NCBI GenBank assembly: GCA_963724065.1
Contig: CAVRTB010000006.1
Location: forward strand, 186,001 to 250,000
Length of the DNA: 64,000 bases
Direction: 5' to 3'
From: DASRIA01 sp963724065
Lineage (GTDB): Bacteria > Actinomycetota > Thermoleophilia > Solirubrobacterales > JBBDJG01
Shown here piece after piece: positions 16,209 to 25,614 of this stretch. Position numbers and translations under genes: made by a program. The notes under the pieces were generated by a model, which saw only the letters and a program-made list of their open reading frames with translations, searched no databases and was not told the origin of the DNA. Position 1 is the first letter of the stretch. Each line of letters begins with the position of its first letter.

Positions 16209-17471
16209 ATGGCGAGCGTCGCGCAACAGATCAGCTACACGGACCTCTATGCCCGCTGGGAACGCGGGAACTGGCGTGCCACCGAGATCGACTTCACCGA
16301 GGACCGCCGCCAGTGGTGGGAGGTGATGGGCGAGTTCGAGCGCAAGGCCGCCCTGTGGAACTACGCGCTCTTCTTCTGGGGGGAGGACGCGGTCACGGAT
16401 GGGCTCTCCCCGTACATCGACGCCGCGCCGCTCGAGGAGCAGAAGTACTTCCTCGCGACGCAGCAGGTCGACGAGGCGCGGCACGCGGTCTTCTTCACGC
16501 GCTTCATGCACGAGGTATGCGACATCGGGGACGGCACGGTGGCCGGCGGGCTCGATGCGATCAAGCCCGAGCTCACGTGGGGCTTCCGGATGGTCTTCGA
16601 CCGGCTCGAGCGCATGTCGCAGGAACTGCGCGAGGACCCGTCCCTGCCGCGCCTGTCGGCCGCGATCGCGCTCTACCACGTCGTGATCGAGGCGACGCTC
16701 GCGCAGCCGGGCCAGCACTTCATCACCAGCTACCTGCACGACCGCGACCTGTTGCCGGGCTTTCGCGAGGGCATGGACCGCATCGCCCAGGACGAGCAGC
16801 GCCACATCGCGTTCGGCGTGAAGCTCCTCTCCGACATCGCGGCGCCCGACCCCGAGTGCCGGCGCGCCGTCACCGACCTACTGCGCGAGGTGCTTCCCTG
16901 GACCGCGTCCGTGCTCGTTCCGCCGAACTGGGACCTGCGCTACACGGAGGTGTTCGGCTTCAAGCTCGAGGACATCGCGAAGGAGGGCGCCGACTCGCTC
17001 GAGACGAAGATGCGCAGCGCCGGCATGCCGATCGAAGACCTGCCGGGCCCGCCGCTGTTCGCCTACGGCCTGCCGGCCGACCGGCGCGTGGAGAACGGGC
17101 TGCGGCTCGTCAAGGGCGGGGTGCTCGGCGAGAAGACCGGCCCGCCGAGCGCCGATCACGAGACGATCGCGGCGCTGTTCGACCTGCTCGGCGCGAGCCT
17201 CGACCACAGCAAGGCTCCGGCCGAGCCGGGGACGATCCAGTGGGACTTCGCCGATGCCGAGCCCTGGCATCTCGTCGTCTCGAACGGGAACACCCATGCC
17301 GAGCAGGGCCGCGCCGCGCGCCCGACCGTCACGCTCGAGTGCCGGTTCGAGGATTGGGCCGACGTGTTCGCCGGACGCGAGACCGCGCTGCGCCTTGCCG
17401 CGCGCCGGCGGTTGCGCACCCGCGGCGACTACCGCTGGCTGTGGCGCGCACGGCGCATGTTCCCGCGTTAG
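16209..17471 (+). CDS. R2-like di-iron (ferritin-like) protein fused to an SCP2-type domain
   Basis: A 420-residue protein. Residues 1-300 have the ribonucleotide-reductase R2/R2lox helical fold with all six expected metal ligands visible: Glu59, Glu89 and His92 in DEARH, Glu161, Glu196 and His199 in DEQRH. The last 120 residues resemble an SCP2 sterol-carrier domain (IQWDFADAEPWHLVVSNGN, then FEDWADVFAGRETALRL). No R1 subunit is near, so an R2lox-type oxidase acting on a lipid held by the SCP2 part is a reasonable inference. AGGGAGGT lies five bases before ATG 16209. Regulation by the divergent TetR is likely. Confidence 0.8.
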   Translation: MASVAQQISYTDLYARWERGNWRATEIDFTEDRRQWWEVMGEFERKAALWNYALFFWGEDAVTDGLSPYIDAAPLEEQKYFLATQQVDEARHAVFFTRFMHEVCDIGDGTVAGGLDAIKPELTWGFRMVFDRLERMSQELREDPSLPRLSAAIALYHVVIEATLAQPGQHFITSYLHDRDLLPGFREGMDRIAQDEQRHIAFGVKLLSDIAAPDPECRRAVTDLLREVLPWTASVLVPPNWDLRYTEVFGFKLEDIAKEGADSLETKMRSAGMPIEDLPGPPLFAYGLPADRRVENGLRLVKGGVLGEKTGPPSADHETIAALFDLLGASLDHSKAPAEPGTIQWDFADAEPWHLVVSNGNTHAEQGRAARPTVTLECRFEDWADVFAGRETALRLAARRRLRTRGDYRWLWRARRMFPR

Positions 17472-17632
17472 TACGCGCGGCCGTAAGTTCGGTGCGGATC
17501 CGGCGAGTCGCTCGGCGTGGCCGGCAAGGAGGCAGGACACCGGCAATGCTGGTTGCATTGCCGGTTTCGACGACGCCGCCGAGCGCGTCGAGCGGCCGCG
17601 GGATCTGTGCAGAACTTACGGACCGGGTGTAC
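17471..17632. repeat. 162-nt imperfect palindrome (fold-back element)
   Basis: Starting at the last base of the R2-like stop codon, the two halves are near mirror images. GTAC begins each end, CCGTAAGTTC (17481-17490) pairs with GAACTTACGG (17612-17621), GATCC and CGCTCG blocks follow on both sides, and the centre is the perfect 10-bp stem CCGGCAATGC/GCATTGCCGG (17540-17564) followed by TTTC. The core could act as a terminator. The full arms are far longer than a terminator needs and suggest a MITE-like or structured RNA element. Confidence 0.6.
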
Positions 17633-17669
17633 CGATTGCGACCGGGGCCGCGACTAGTCTGCGACCCCC

Positions 17670-17888
17670 ATGCCCACGAAGATCTCATTCTCGGGCTGTG
17701 ACCCGGTCGTCGTCGACGAAGACCTGCTCGCCTCGATCGACCGCCTGCTGAGCGAGCGGGGCAGCCCCGCGAAGTTCCAGCGGTTCGTGCGCTCGACCGA
17801 GGATCCGCAGGAGATCTGGATCAACCCGTCGACGGTCACCTACGTCGAGGAGTATTCGCTGTCGCAGCCGTTCGGCGCTGACGACTAG
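17670..17888 (+). CDS. Small hypothetical protein
   Basis: A 72-residue soluble protein starting ISFSGCDPVVVDEDLLASID and ending with YVEEYSLSQPFG. It has no signal peptide or membrane segment and a single cysteine. Codon use is like that of neighbours and third positions are GC-rich, supporting coding. I do not recognise the family. It follows the large palindrome and precedes a secreted glycosidase gene by 49 bp. Confidence 0.6.
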   Translation: MPTKISFSGCDPVVVDEDLLASIDRLLSERGSPAKFQRFVRSTEDPQEIWINPSTVTYVEEYSLSQPFGADD

Positions 17889-17937
17889 ATAACCAACGAG
17901 CCCGCGTGAGCTTCGCGCGCCGCGCGCGTCTAAGCGG

Positions 17938-19500
17938 GTGGTGCGGTCGAAGACTCTTCTGCTCGCCGCGTGTGCCGCGGCGCTTCTGGGCCTGCCCTCG
18001 CGTGCGGGCGCCGCGCCGTCGCGTCCGTCCGGGCTGGCAGTGACGGACGTCGCGGGCACCCGCGCGCGGCTCGTGTGGTCGCCCGCCCGGGCCGGCGCCG
18101 ACGCAGCCGCCGGCTACCGGGTCTACCGGGACGGGCGGGCATACCGGCGCGTGCGCGGGCGCTCGCTGCGGGTGCGGATCGGCCGCGCGCACGCCTACCG
18201 GGTCGCGGCTGCCGACGACCGCGGGCGCCTGGGGCCACGCAGCGGCGTGGTCACGGTGGTGCGCGGGCACCGGCCGCCGGGTTCACCCGCGCGCGTGCGC
18301 GCGACGAAGGTCGGGCAGACACGGGTGCGGCTGTCGTGGCGCCGGGGGCGCTCTCGCGGAGGCCGGATCGCGGGCTACCGCATCTTCCGCGACGGTTGGC
18401 TGGTACGCCAGGTGCGCGGGCGCCGCGGGAGCGACCGTAACCTCGCGGCGGGCACCAGCTACAGGTTCACCATTGCCGCCGTCGACACGCAGGGCTATCA
18501 GAGCCGTGCCGCGCGCATCGCGGTCGCGACCGAGATGCCCGGCGCGACGCGCGGACGCGCGCACGCCTTCCTGCTCGCCACCACCGACGAGAGCTTCCGT
18601 GACCTCCAGCGTCACTACGACCGGATCGGCACGGTGTATCCGACCTACTTCGAGTGCCGGCCGGCGGATGGAGCCGTCACGGGGCGCGACGACCCGCTGA
18701 TCACCAGCTGGTCGCGGCTGCGCGGCATTCGCGTGCTGCCGCGCTTCGACTGCCAGCGACCCGAGACGTTGCACGCGATCCTGACCGATGCCGGCCGGCG
18801 CGAGGCGACGATCAACACGCTCGTCGCGCTCGCGGGCAAGCACGGGTACGACGGCATCAACGTGGACTTCGAGAACGGGGCCGCAAGCGACCGCGCCGCG
18901 CTCACCGAGTTCGTGACGCGCCTCGCGGCGCGGCTGCACGCGGCCGGCAAGCGGATCACCGTCGAGGTCTCCGCGAAGTACGAGCACACCACGACGGGGC
19001 GCTCGGGCCTCTACGACTACGAGGCTCTCGGCGCGGTGGCCGACCACGTGTTCGTCATGAACTGGGGCTGGCACTGGTCGACCTCCACTCCCGGCGCGCC
19101 GGACGACATGGAGCGCAGCAGGAAGGTCGCCGACTACGTGGCCACGATGCCGACCAAGTCCCGGTTCGTGCTCGGCACGCACATGTACGGCATGGACTGG
19201 CCGGCCGGTGGCGGACCCGCCAACCGCGCGACCGCGCTCGAGTACGCGGACGTGCGCGGGCTGATCGAGCGCCACGCCCCGGTGCTCTCGCTCGAGCCCC
19301 GATCCGACGCGTGGACCTTCGGATACACGGACAGCGCCGGTACGCGGCACGACGTCTGGTACCCGGACGCGGCGACGATCTCGAGGCGCGTGCGCCTCGC
19401 GCGCGATCGAGGCCTCGGCGTCGGCTTCTGGCGCCTCGGCCGCGAGGATCAGCGCGTCTGGGCCGATCCACAGATCGCGCCCGGCGCGACCTGGCCTTGA
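17938..19500 (+). CDS. Secreted FnIII-GH18 glycosidase-like protein
   Basis: Exported protein of 520 residues. It has an N-terminal signal peptide (KTLLLAACAAALLGLPSRAG), two fibronectin type III domains (about 30-110 and 115-195, each with the GYRxxRDG pattern), then a glycoside hydrolase family 18 barrel. The GH18 catalytic motif DGINVDFEN is at 305-313, with Glu312 as the expected acid. FVMNWGWHWS, GTHMYGMDW and a final GFWRLGRED fit the YaaH/YdhD-like branch that acts on peptidoglycan or its remnants. The start is GTG at 17938. No regulatory site is evident. Confidence 0.85.
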   Translation: MVRSKTLLLAACAAALLGLPSRAGAAPSRPSGLAVTDVAGTRARLVWSPARAGADAAAGYRVYRDGRAYRRVRGRSLRVRIGRAHAYRVAAADDRGRLGPRSGVVTVVRGHRPPGSPARVRATKVGQTRVRLSWRRGRSRGGRIAGYRIFRDGWLVRQVRGRRGSDRNLAAGTSYRFTIAAVDTQGYQSRAARIAVATEMPGATRGRAHAFLLATTDESFRDLQRHYDRIGTVYPTYFECRPADGAVTGRDDPLITSWSRLRGIRVLPRFDCQRPETLHAILTDAGRREATINTLVALAGKHGYDGINVDFENGAASDRAALTEFVTRLAARLHAAGKRITVEVSAKYEHTTTGRSGLYDYEALGAVADHVFVMNWGWHWSTSTPGAPDDMERSRKVADYVATMPTKSRFVLGTHMYGMDWPAGGGPANRATALEYADVRGLIERHAPVLSLEPRSDAWTFGYTDSAGTRHDVWYPDAATISRRVRLARDRGLGVGFWRLGREDQRVWADPQIAPGATWP

Positions 19501-19551
19501 GACACCGGGGTCGGTGGGCCGGGGTCGCCGATCACGACCCCGGCGCCGGTG

Positions 19552-19851
19552 CTACTCGTCTACAGGGGCGGCAAGGACCTTGCCGGTCTGCGCGTCGACC
19601 TTCACGTCGTGAGAGCCGACGTCGACGTTGAAGACGAGGCGCCCTTCGTAGTGCTCGAGATCGGTCTCGCCGAGCGAGCCCGAGACGGCGCGCTGGGCGG
19701 CCTGCTCGGCCTGCTGCTGGGTGACCTTGGCTTGCGACTGGAGATCCTTGCCGTCGTCGAGGAATCCGCCGCCGGCTGCGGCGGCGATTCCGACGCCGCC
19801 GGCGGTCGCCAGAGCGAGCACGGCAACTGCGGTGGTGATGCGTCTGTTCAC
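19552..19851 (-). CDS. Secreted PepSY-domain protein
   Basis: A 99-residue exported protein with a signal peptide (RRITTAVAVLALATAGGV) and one PepSY domain in the C-terminal 65 residues (YEGRLVFNVDVGSHDVKVD, then TGKVLAAP). PepSY domains often inhibit or modulate proteases outside the cytoplasm. The start is GTG at 19851 with GAGGATC upstream. It converges on the GH18 gene. Confidence 0.85.
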   Translation of the reverse strand: MNRRITTAVAVLALATAGGVGIAAAAGGGFLDDGKDLQSQAKVTQQQAEQAAQRAVSGSLGETDLEHYEGRLVFNVDVGSHDVKVDAQTGKVLAAPVDE

Positions 19852-19934
19852 ACGATCCTCCCGAGGGGATTTGGCTTACGACGGCAAGGTGCCAGACGTA
19901 GATGAGACGGCCGTGAGATCGGCCGCCGCGCCTG

Positions 19935-20366
19935 TCAGGTGGCGAGCCTCGCGGTGACGGTGATCTCCTCGACAGCGGCGAGCGCGCGGGAGACGGGGCA
20001 GCCGCGCTTCGCCTCCTCGGCGTGCTCGGCGAAGTGGTCTTGGTCGATACCGGGGACCCGGCCCTCCGTCTCGAGGTCGATTCGCTGGATCGCCGGCCCC
20101 GCGTCCGTCTGGCGCAGGTGGACCTTGGCGACCGTGCTCACCGAGTCCGCGGGGTGGCCGTGCTCGGCCATCATGTCCGCGAGGGCCATCGAGAAGCAGG
20201 CCGCGTGTGCCGCCGCGATCAGCTCCTCGGGGTTCGTGCCCGCGCCCTCTTCGAAGCGCGACGAGAACGAGTACGCGCCCGTGAAGACGCCGTCCCCGAC
20301 GGTCAGGTCCCCGTCGCCGCCCTCGAGGTCGCCGCGCCACTGCGCGCTGCCGTTGCGTGTCGCCAT
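19935..20366 (-). CDS. OsmC/Ohr-family peroxide-reducing protein
   Basis: Hydroperoxide-detoxifying protein of 143 residues, the normal OsmC length. The N-terminus has SAQWRGDLEGGDGDLTVGDG and FSSRFEEGAGTNPEELIAAA. The two redox cysteines are in HAACFSMAL and AKRGCPVSRAL. OsmC reduces organic hydroperoxides with electrons from the lipoyl/AhpD-like system. ATG 20366 is preceded by AGGAG, which lies inside the last codons of the small upstream frame at 20368-20580. Confidence 0.93.
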   Translation of the reverse strand: MATRNGSAQWRGDLEGGDGDLTVGDGVFTGAYSFSSRFEEGAGTNPEELIAAAHAACFSMALADMMAEHGHPADSVSTVAKVHLRQTDAGPAIQRIDLETEGRVPGIDQDHFAEHAEEAKRGCPVSRALAAVEEITVTARLAT

Positions 20367-20367
20367 G

Positions 20368-20580
20368 TCATGACTCCTGTCTGTCGGTGTTTGCGGGAGG
20401 CGCTTCGCCGGCCCAGTAGTCCACCGCGTCCGCCCGCGTGCAGGTCAGGTCGTCGTCCTCGTTGTCGGTCCAGACGGCGACCTTGTCGCTGTGCGGGAGA
20501 GGTTGGCGCGGCGCACGGGCGACCCAATCTATCGTCAGTCGATCAGGCGGTCGGTCATGCGGGCCACGGCGACCCTCCAC
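20368..20580 (-). CDS. Possible small protein between ABC permease and OsmC
   Basis: A 70-codon frame from GTG 20580. The part downstream of the permease stop reads DKVAVWTDNEDDDLTCTRAD then AVDYWAGEAPPANT, which looks protein-like, but no good start exists after the permease stop and the proposed start overlaps the permease by 46 bp. Its TGA is one base before the OsmC ATG region and its end contains the OsmC ribosome site. Kept as a weak call; no family recognised. Confidence 0.3.
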   Translation of the reverse strand: MEGRRGPHDRPPDRLTIDWVARAPRQPLPHSDKVAVWTDNEDDDLTCTRADAVDYWAGEAPPANTDRQES

Positions 20581-21298
20581 AGGACCACCGCGAACGCCAG
20601 CAGGTACGCGAGCCGCAGCGGGGCGGTCGCCTCGAAGCCGAAGCTCGCACCGCGGACCAGCTCGACCAGTTGGTGCAGTGGGTTGACCTGCGCGAGCACC
20701 TGGAGGCCCTGAGGGAGCTGGTCGATCGGGAAGAACGTGCCCGCCACGAGGAACATCGGCGTGATCACGAGCGTCGTCACGTAGTTGAACTGGTCGATCT
20801 TCGCGACGGTCGCGGCGACGGCGATCCCGAACGCCGCGAACCCGAGCGCGGTGACGAGGCAGAAGAAGGGCACGAGCAGCATGCCCGGGGCGGGATCGAG
20901 GCCGAAGGCCATCGCCACGAGCAGTGGGAAGCAGCCGTAGAACCCGGCACGGATGCCGATCCAGAGCATCTCGGCGGTCACGAGCTCCTCGACGTCGACG
21001 GGCGCGGCGAGGATCGCGTCATAGGTGTTCTGGAAGCGGTGCTTCACGAACGTGCCGAACATCGCGGGCAGGGCGCTCGAGAAGATCACGGCGGTCGCGA
21101 CCATGCCGGTGCCGACGAACTCGACGTACTCGAGGCCGTCGACGCGATCGACGATCGTCGATCCCAGCCCGACGCCGAAGGCGAGCAGGTAGATGATCGG
21201 CTCGAGCACGCTCGAGAACGTCGTCGCCTTCCAGAAGGTGCGGAAGTTCGCGACCTCGCGGCTCATCACGCCCGTGATCGCAGCGGGCTCCAGGCGCC

Positions 21299-21302
<4 letters not shown>
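20535..21302 (-). CDS. ABC-2 type permease (DrrB/NodJ-like)
   Basis: Membrane subunit of an ABC exporter, 255 residues from ATG 21302. It has six hydrophobic segments. FVKHRFQNTYDAILAAPV is the conserved cytoplasmic motif of NodJ/DrrB-type permeases, and PMFLVAGTFFPIDQLPQGL then NPLHQLVELVRG is their C-terminal hallmark. The ATG overlaps the stop of the ATPase gene (ATGA), so the two are made together. Substrates of this family include drugs and lipo-oligosaccharides; this one is unknown. Confidence 0.9.
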
Positions 21303-22189
<887 letters not shown>

Positions 22190-22255
22190 CGGTGGAGGAT
22201 ACGAAGTCCCTCAGGCCGGGCTTCGGGCGCCCGCGGTGCATTAGTGTGACGCCGC

Positions 22256-23821
22256 GTGCCCCTCGACACGCAACCGCCCGCCGGGAACGGACCCGCCGTG
22301 AGCATGCCCGAGGGCAACCCGCTCGTCGCGGGACTGGAGCGCGTCCCTGTCCACCCGACGACGCTCGTGATCTTCGGGGTGACCGGCGACCTCGCGATGC
22401 GCAAGCTGCTGCCCGCGCTCTACAACCTCGCACACGAGGGGTCGCTGCCGGAGCGCTTCAACCTGATCGGGGTCTCGCGGCGCGACCAGACCGATGACGA
22501 CCTGCGTGGCGCGGTGCGCGCGTCGATCGAGCGCCATTCGCGCAGGCCGCCCGACCCGGCGGTCCTCGAGGGTCTCCTGAGGCAGGTGCGCTACGTCTCG
22601 GGCTCGTTCGACGACCCCGGCGCCTATGAGCGGGTGTCCGTGGCCGCGGACGCGTTCGACGACGAGGCCGGGATCCGGTTCAACCGCGTCTTCTACCTGT
22701 CGACCGCGCCGGAGTACTTCGCGGTGATCGTGGAGGCGCTGGGGGCGGCAGGGCTGAGCCACCGGGAGGGCTCGGAGGTCCGCGTCGTGATCGAGAAGCC
22801 CTTCGGGTACGACCTCGAGTCGGCCCGTGAGCTGAGCCGCCGGGTGCTCGAGGTCTTCGACGAGCAGCAGGTGTACCGGATCGATCACTACCTCGGCAAG
22901 GAGACCGTGCAGAACCTGCTCGCGTTCAGGTTCGCGAACGCGATGTTCGAGCCGGTCTGGAACCGCAACTACATCGACTGCGTCCAGATCACCGCCGCGG
23001 AGGATCTCGGGATCGGGACGCGCGCGGGGTACTACGACGGCTCGGGCGCACTGCGCGACCTGGTGCAGAACCACATGCTCCAATTGCTCACGCTGCTGTG
23101 CATGGAGCCACCGGCCGCCTTCACCGCCGACAAGCTGCGCGACGAAAAGGTGAAGGTCTCGCAGGCGATCAGGCCGCCCGCTCCCGAGGAGGTCCCGCGC
23201 ATGGCGGTGCGCGCCCAGTACGGGCCGGGCGTCGCGGGCGGGGACGCGGTGCCCGGATATCTCGACGAGGACGGCGTCCCCGACGCCTCGACCACCGAGA
23301 CGTTCGCGGCGCTGCGGCTCGAGGTGAACAACTGGCGGTGGGCAGGGGTGCCCTTCTACCTGCGCACGGGCAAGCGGCTGGCGCGCCGGGTGACGGAGAT
23401 CGCGGTCGTGCTGAAGCCCGTCCCGCACCTCGCCTTCCAGGCGTCCGGCTCGGTCGGCGTGCAGCCCAACCAGCTCGTTCTGGCGGTACAGCCCGACGAG
23501 GGCGTCTCGCTGTCGCTGGGCGCGAAGATCCCCGGGCCGCGGATGCGAATCCGGCCCGTGAACATGGAGTTCCGGTACGGCACCAGCTTCCTGTCAGAGT
23601 CGCCGGAGGCCTACGAGCGCCTGATCCTCGACGCGATGCGCGGCGATGCGTCGCTGTTCACGCGCGTCGACGAGGTCGAGGCATCCTGGGAGATCTGCGA
23701 CCCGATCCTGAAGGCCTGGTCGGCGACGCCGGGCCCGCTGCCGACCTACCGGGCCGGCTCAGCCGGGCCGGCGGAGGCCGACGTGATCCTCGACGGACGG
23801 ACCGCCTGGCGCCCGATCTGA
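22256..23821 (+). CDS. zwf: Glucose-6-phosphate 1-dehydrogenase
   Basis: First step of the oxidative pentose-phosphate pathway: glucose-6-phosphate plus NADP+ gives 6-phosphogluconolactone. The 521 residues include the cofactor motif VIFGVTGDLAMRKLLPALYN (about 39-58), EKPFGYDLESA, and the active-site motif RIDHYLGKETVQN with catalytic His. The start is GTG at 22256; the first 30 residues are not conserved, so a later start is possible. Its stop overlaps the opcA ATG (TGATG), consistent with co-translation of the enzyme and its assembly factor. Confidence 0.96.
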   Translation: MPLDTQPPAGNGPAVSMPEGNPLVAGLERVPVHPTTLVIFGVTGDLAMRKLLPALYNLAHEGSLPERFNLIGVSRRDQTDDDLRGAVRASIERHSRRPPDPAVLEGLLRQVRYVSGSFDDPGAYERVSVAADAFDDEAGIRFNRVFYLSTAPEYFAVIVEALGAAGLSHREGSEVRVVIEKPFGYDLESARELSRRVLEVFDEQQVYRIDHYLGKETVQNLLAFRFANAMFEPVWNRNYIDCVQITAAEDLGIGTRAGYYDGSGALRDLVQNHMLQLLTLLCMEPPAAFTADKLRDEKVKVSQAIRPPAPEEVPRMAVRAQYGPGVAGGDAVPGYLDEDGVPDASTTETFAALRLEVNNWRWAGVPFYLRTGKRLARRVTEIAVVLKPVPHLAFQASGSVGVQPNQLVLAVQPDEGVSLSLGAKIPGPRMRIRPVNMEFRYGTSFLSESPEAYERLILDAMRGDASLFTRVDEVEASWEICDPILKAWSATPGPLPTYRAGSAGPAEADVILDGRTAWRPI

Positions 23822-24876
23822 TGGACCGGGTCTGGAGCGCCGAGCACACCTCTCCCGCGGAGATCGAGGAGGGGCTGCGGCAGCTCATTCAGGAGAGCCA
23901 TGCCGGCGACGAAGGGGTAACGTCCGCGCGCGTCCTCAACCTCGTCGCGGTGGTCGCTCGCGAAGCACGCGAGGACATTCAAAAGCGGCTCGCACAGGTC
24001 GGGCGCTATCACCCTTCGCGCACGATCATCTGCGTGATCGAGGACGGCCGCACCACGCTCGACGCGCGCGCGACAGTCGCCGGTGTGCTGGGCCAGCCCT
24101 CGGGCGCGCTCGGCCTCAGCCACGAGCGCGTCACGATCGAGATGGGCACCACGCATCTCGCGCATCTCGACGTGATCGTGGACCCGGTGCTGATCGGCGA
24201 GTTGCCGACCGTCGTATGGGCGCCGCACGGCCACGCAGCGGGGGTCGACGCCCTGCTGCGGCTCGCGAACGTCGTGCTGGTCGACTCCTCGGTCGAGCCG
24301 GACATCGCGGCGTCGCTGGCGCGCGTGAGCGAGCTGGCCGATCGAGCGTATGTCGTCGACCTGGCGTGGCTGCGCAGCACCCCGTGGCGCGAGCGGGTGG
24401 CCGCCACGTTCGACCCGATCGAGTGGCGCGGTGCGCTGGACGCGATCAGCGCGGTCGCGGTGCGCCACCGCGCGGACTCGGCGGTTGCTGCCCTGCTGCT
24501 GGTCGGCTGGCTGTCGTCGCGACTCGGGTGGGCGCCGGCGGGGCTCGTCGCAGCCCCCGGCGGCTTCGTGCGCGGCCGCCTTCGCGGCCGCGGCAGAGAC
24601 GTCGAGGTCACGCTCGAGGCAGTCGAATGGCTCGCCGCGCCGGGGCTCGCGGGAGTGACGCTCGAGACTGCCGCGGGCGCCGCGATCTCGCTCGACCGCG
24701 GTCCCGGCGGGCTCGCGGCGACGCGGCGCACGCCCGACGGGCGCACGTCCGCGTGGACGCTGCTCGGTGCGTCGCGCGGCGAGGGCGGCATCCTCGGTGA
24801 GGGCGTCCGCCAGGCGCTTCTACGCGACGGCACCTACCGTCCCGCGCTGTCAGCCGCGCGCGCGATGCTGGCCTGA
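23821..24876 (+). CDS. opcA: OpcA-like glucose-6-phosphate dehydrogenase assembly protein
   Basis: Activator/assembly factor for Zwf, 351 residues from ATG 23821. It shows the family features TSARVLNLVAVV near residue 40, HPSRTIICVIED near 66, and LPTVVWAPHG near 133. OpcA is known in cyanobacteria and actinobacteria, always beside zwf, as here with a one-base overlap. The C-terminal part (DVEVTLEAVEWLAAPGLAG) is the usual SpcB/OpcA second half. No odd features. Confidence 0.92.
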   Translation: MDRVWSAEHTSPAEIEEGLRQLIQESHAGDEGVTSARVLNLVAVVAREAREDIQKRLAQVGRYHPSRTIICVIEDGRTTLDARATVAGVLGQPSGALGLSHERVTIEMGTTHLAHLDVIVDPVLIGELPTVVWAPHGHAAGVDALLRLANVVLVDSSVEPDIAASLARVSELADRAYVVDLAWLRSTPWRERVAATFDPIEWRGALDAISAVAVRHRADSAVAALLLVGWLSSRLGWAPAGLVAAPGGFVRGRLRGRGRDVEVTLEAVEWLAAPGLAGVTLETAAGAAISLDRGPGGLAATRRTPDGRTSAWTLLGASRGEGGILGEGVRQALLRDGTYRPALSAARAMLA

Positions 24877-24931
24877 GCACGGTTCAGCCCACGGCCGCAG
24901 CTGGTGGTTCGAGGTTCGAGGCAGGCCGGGC

Positions 24932-25585
24932 CTACGCGACGACCCTGCGCTCGACCGCGGCGCCGCGCCCGATCAGGACCTCGCTCACGAGGCTGGGCTC
25001 GAAGAGGCCGTGCGCGACCACCCCCGCCGTCCCCGCGAGCCGCGCGGAAAGCGCCGCCGCGTCATCGACGGGTCCCAGGTAGTCGGCGAGGATCCCTCCG
25101 TCCGGGCTTGCGGGGGCGTCGCGCACCTCGATCGCCCCGAGGTCGCGCAGGGTCGCGTCCAGCCCGAACCGCATCAGCTCGACCGGGACCGGGGGCCCGA
25201 GCCGGTCCACGAGCTTCTCGCTGGAGACGATCACGACGAAGCGCTCGGCCGCGGCGGCGACGATCTTCTCGCGGGTATGCGCGCCGCCGGCGCCTTTCAC
25301 GAGCCAGCCGCGCGCGTCCACCTGGTCGGCGCCGTCGACCGCGACGTCGAGTCGCTCGATGCCCTCGAAGGGGACGGTCGCCAGCCCGGCGGCCCGGGCC
25401 CGCTCCTCGGTCCGCGGTGAGGTGCAGACACAGCGCAGGTCGAGCCCGCGCGCGGCGAGCGCGGGGAGGAAGTGGGCGACCGTCGAGCCCGTTCCGAGCC
25501 CGACGGTGGAGCCGTCCTCGACCAGCTCCGCCGCCGCGGCCGCGGCGGCCCGCTTCTCGCGCTCCGTTCCATCCACGCTTGCCAT
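24932..25585 (-). CDS. rpiA: Ribose-5-phosphate isomerase A
   Basis: Interconverts ribose-5-phosphate and ribulose-5-phosphate. It has 217 residues from ATG 25585; the frame is open to 25636, but the ATG at 25585 gives the normal N-terminus. The motifs GLGTGSTVAHFLPAL, the DVAVDGADQVD phosphate/substrate site, LVKGAGGAHTREKIV and PDGGILADYLG are all diagnostic. It is divergent from tkt with only 29 bp between the starts, so the two promoters must overlap or face inward. Confidence 0.94.
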   Translation of the reverse strand: MASVDGTEREKRAAAAAAAELVEDGSTVGLGTGSTVAHFLPALAARGLDLRCVCTSPRTEERARAAGLATVPFEGIERLDVAVDGADQVDARGWLVKGAGGAHTREKIVAAAAERFVVIVSSEKLVDRLGPPVPVELMRFGLDATLRDLGAIEVRDAPASPDGGILADYLGPVDDAAALSARLAGTAGVVAHGLFEPSLVSEVLIGRGAAVERRVVA

Positions 25586-25614
25586 CTCACGTACTCTGAC
25601 CGCAAACGGATCCG

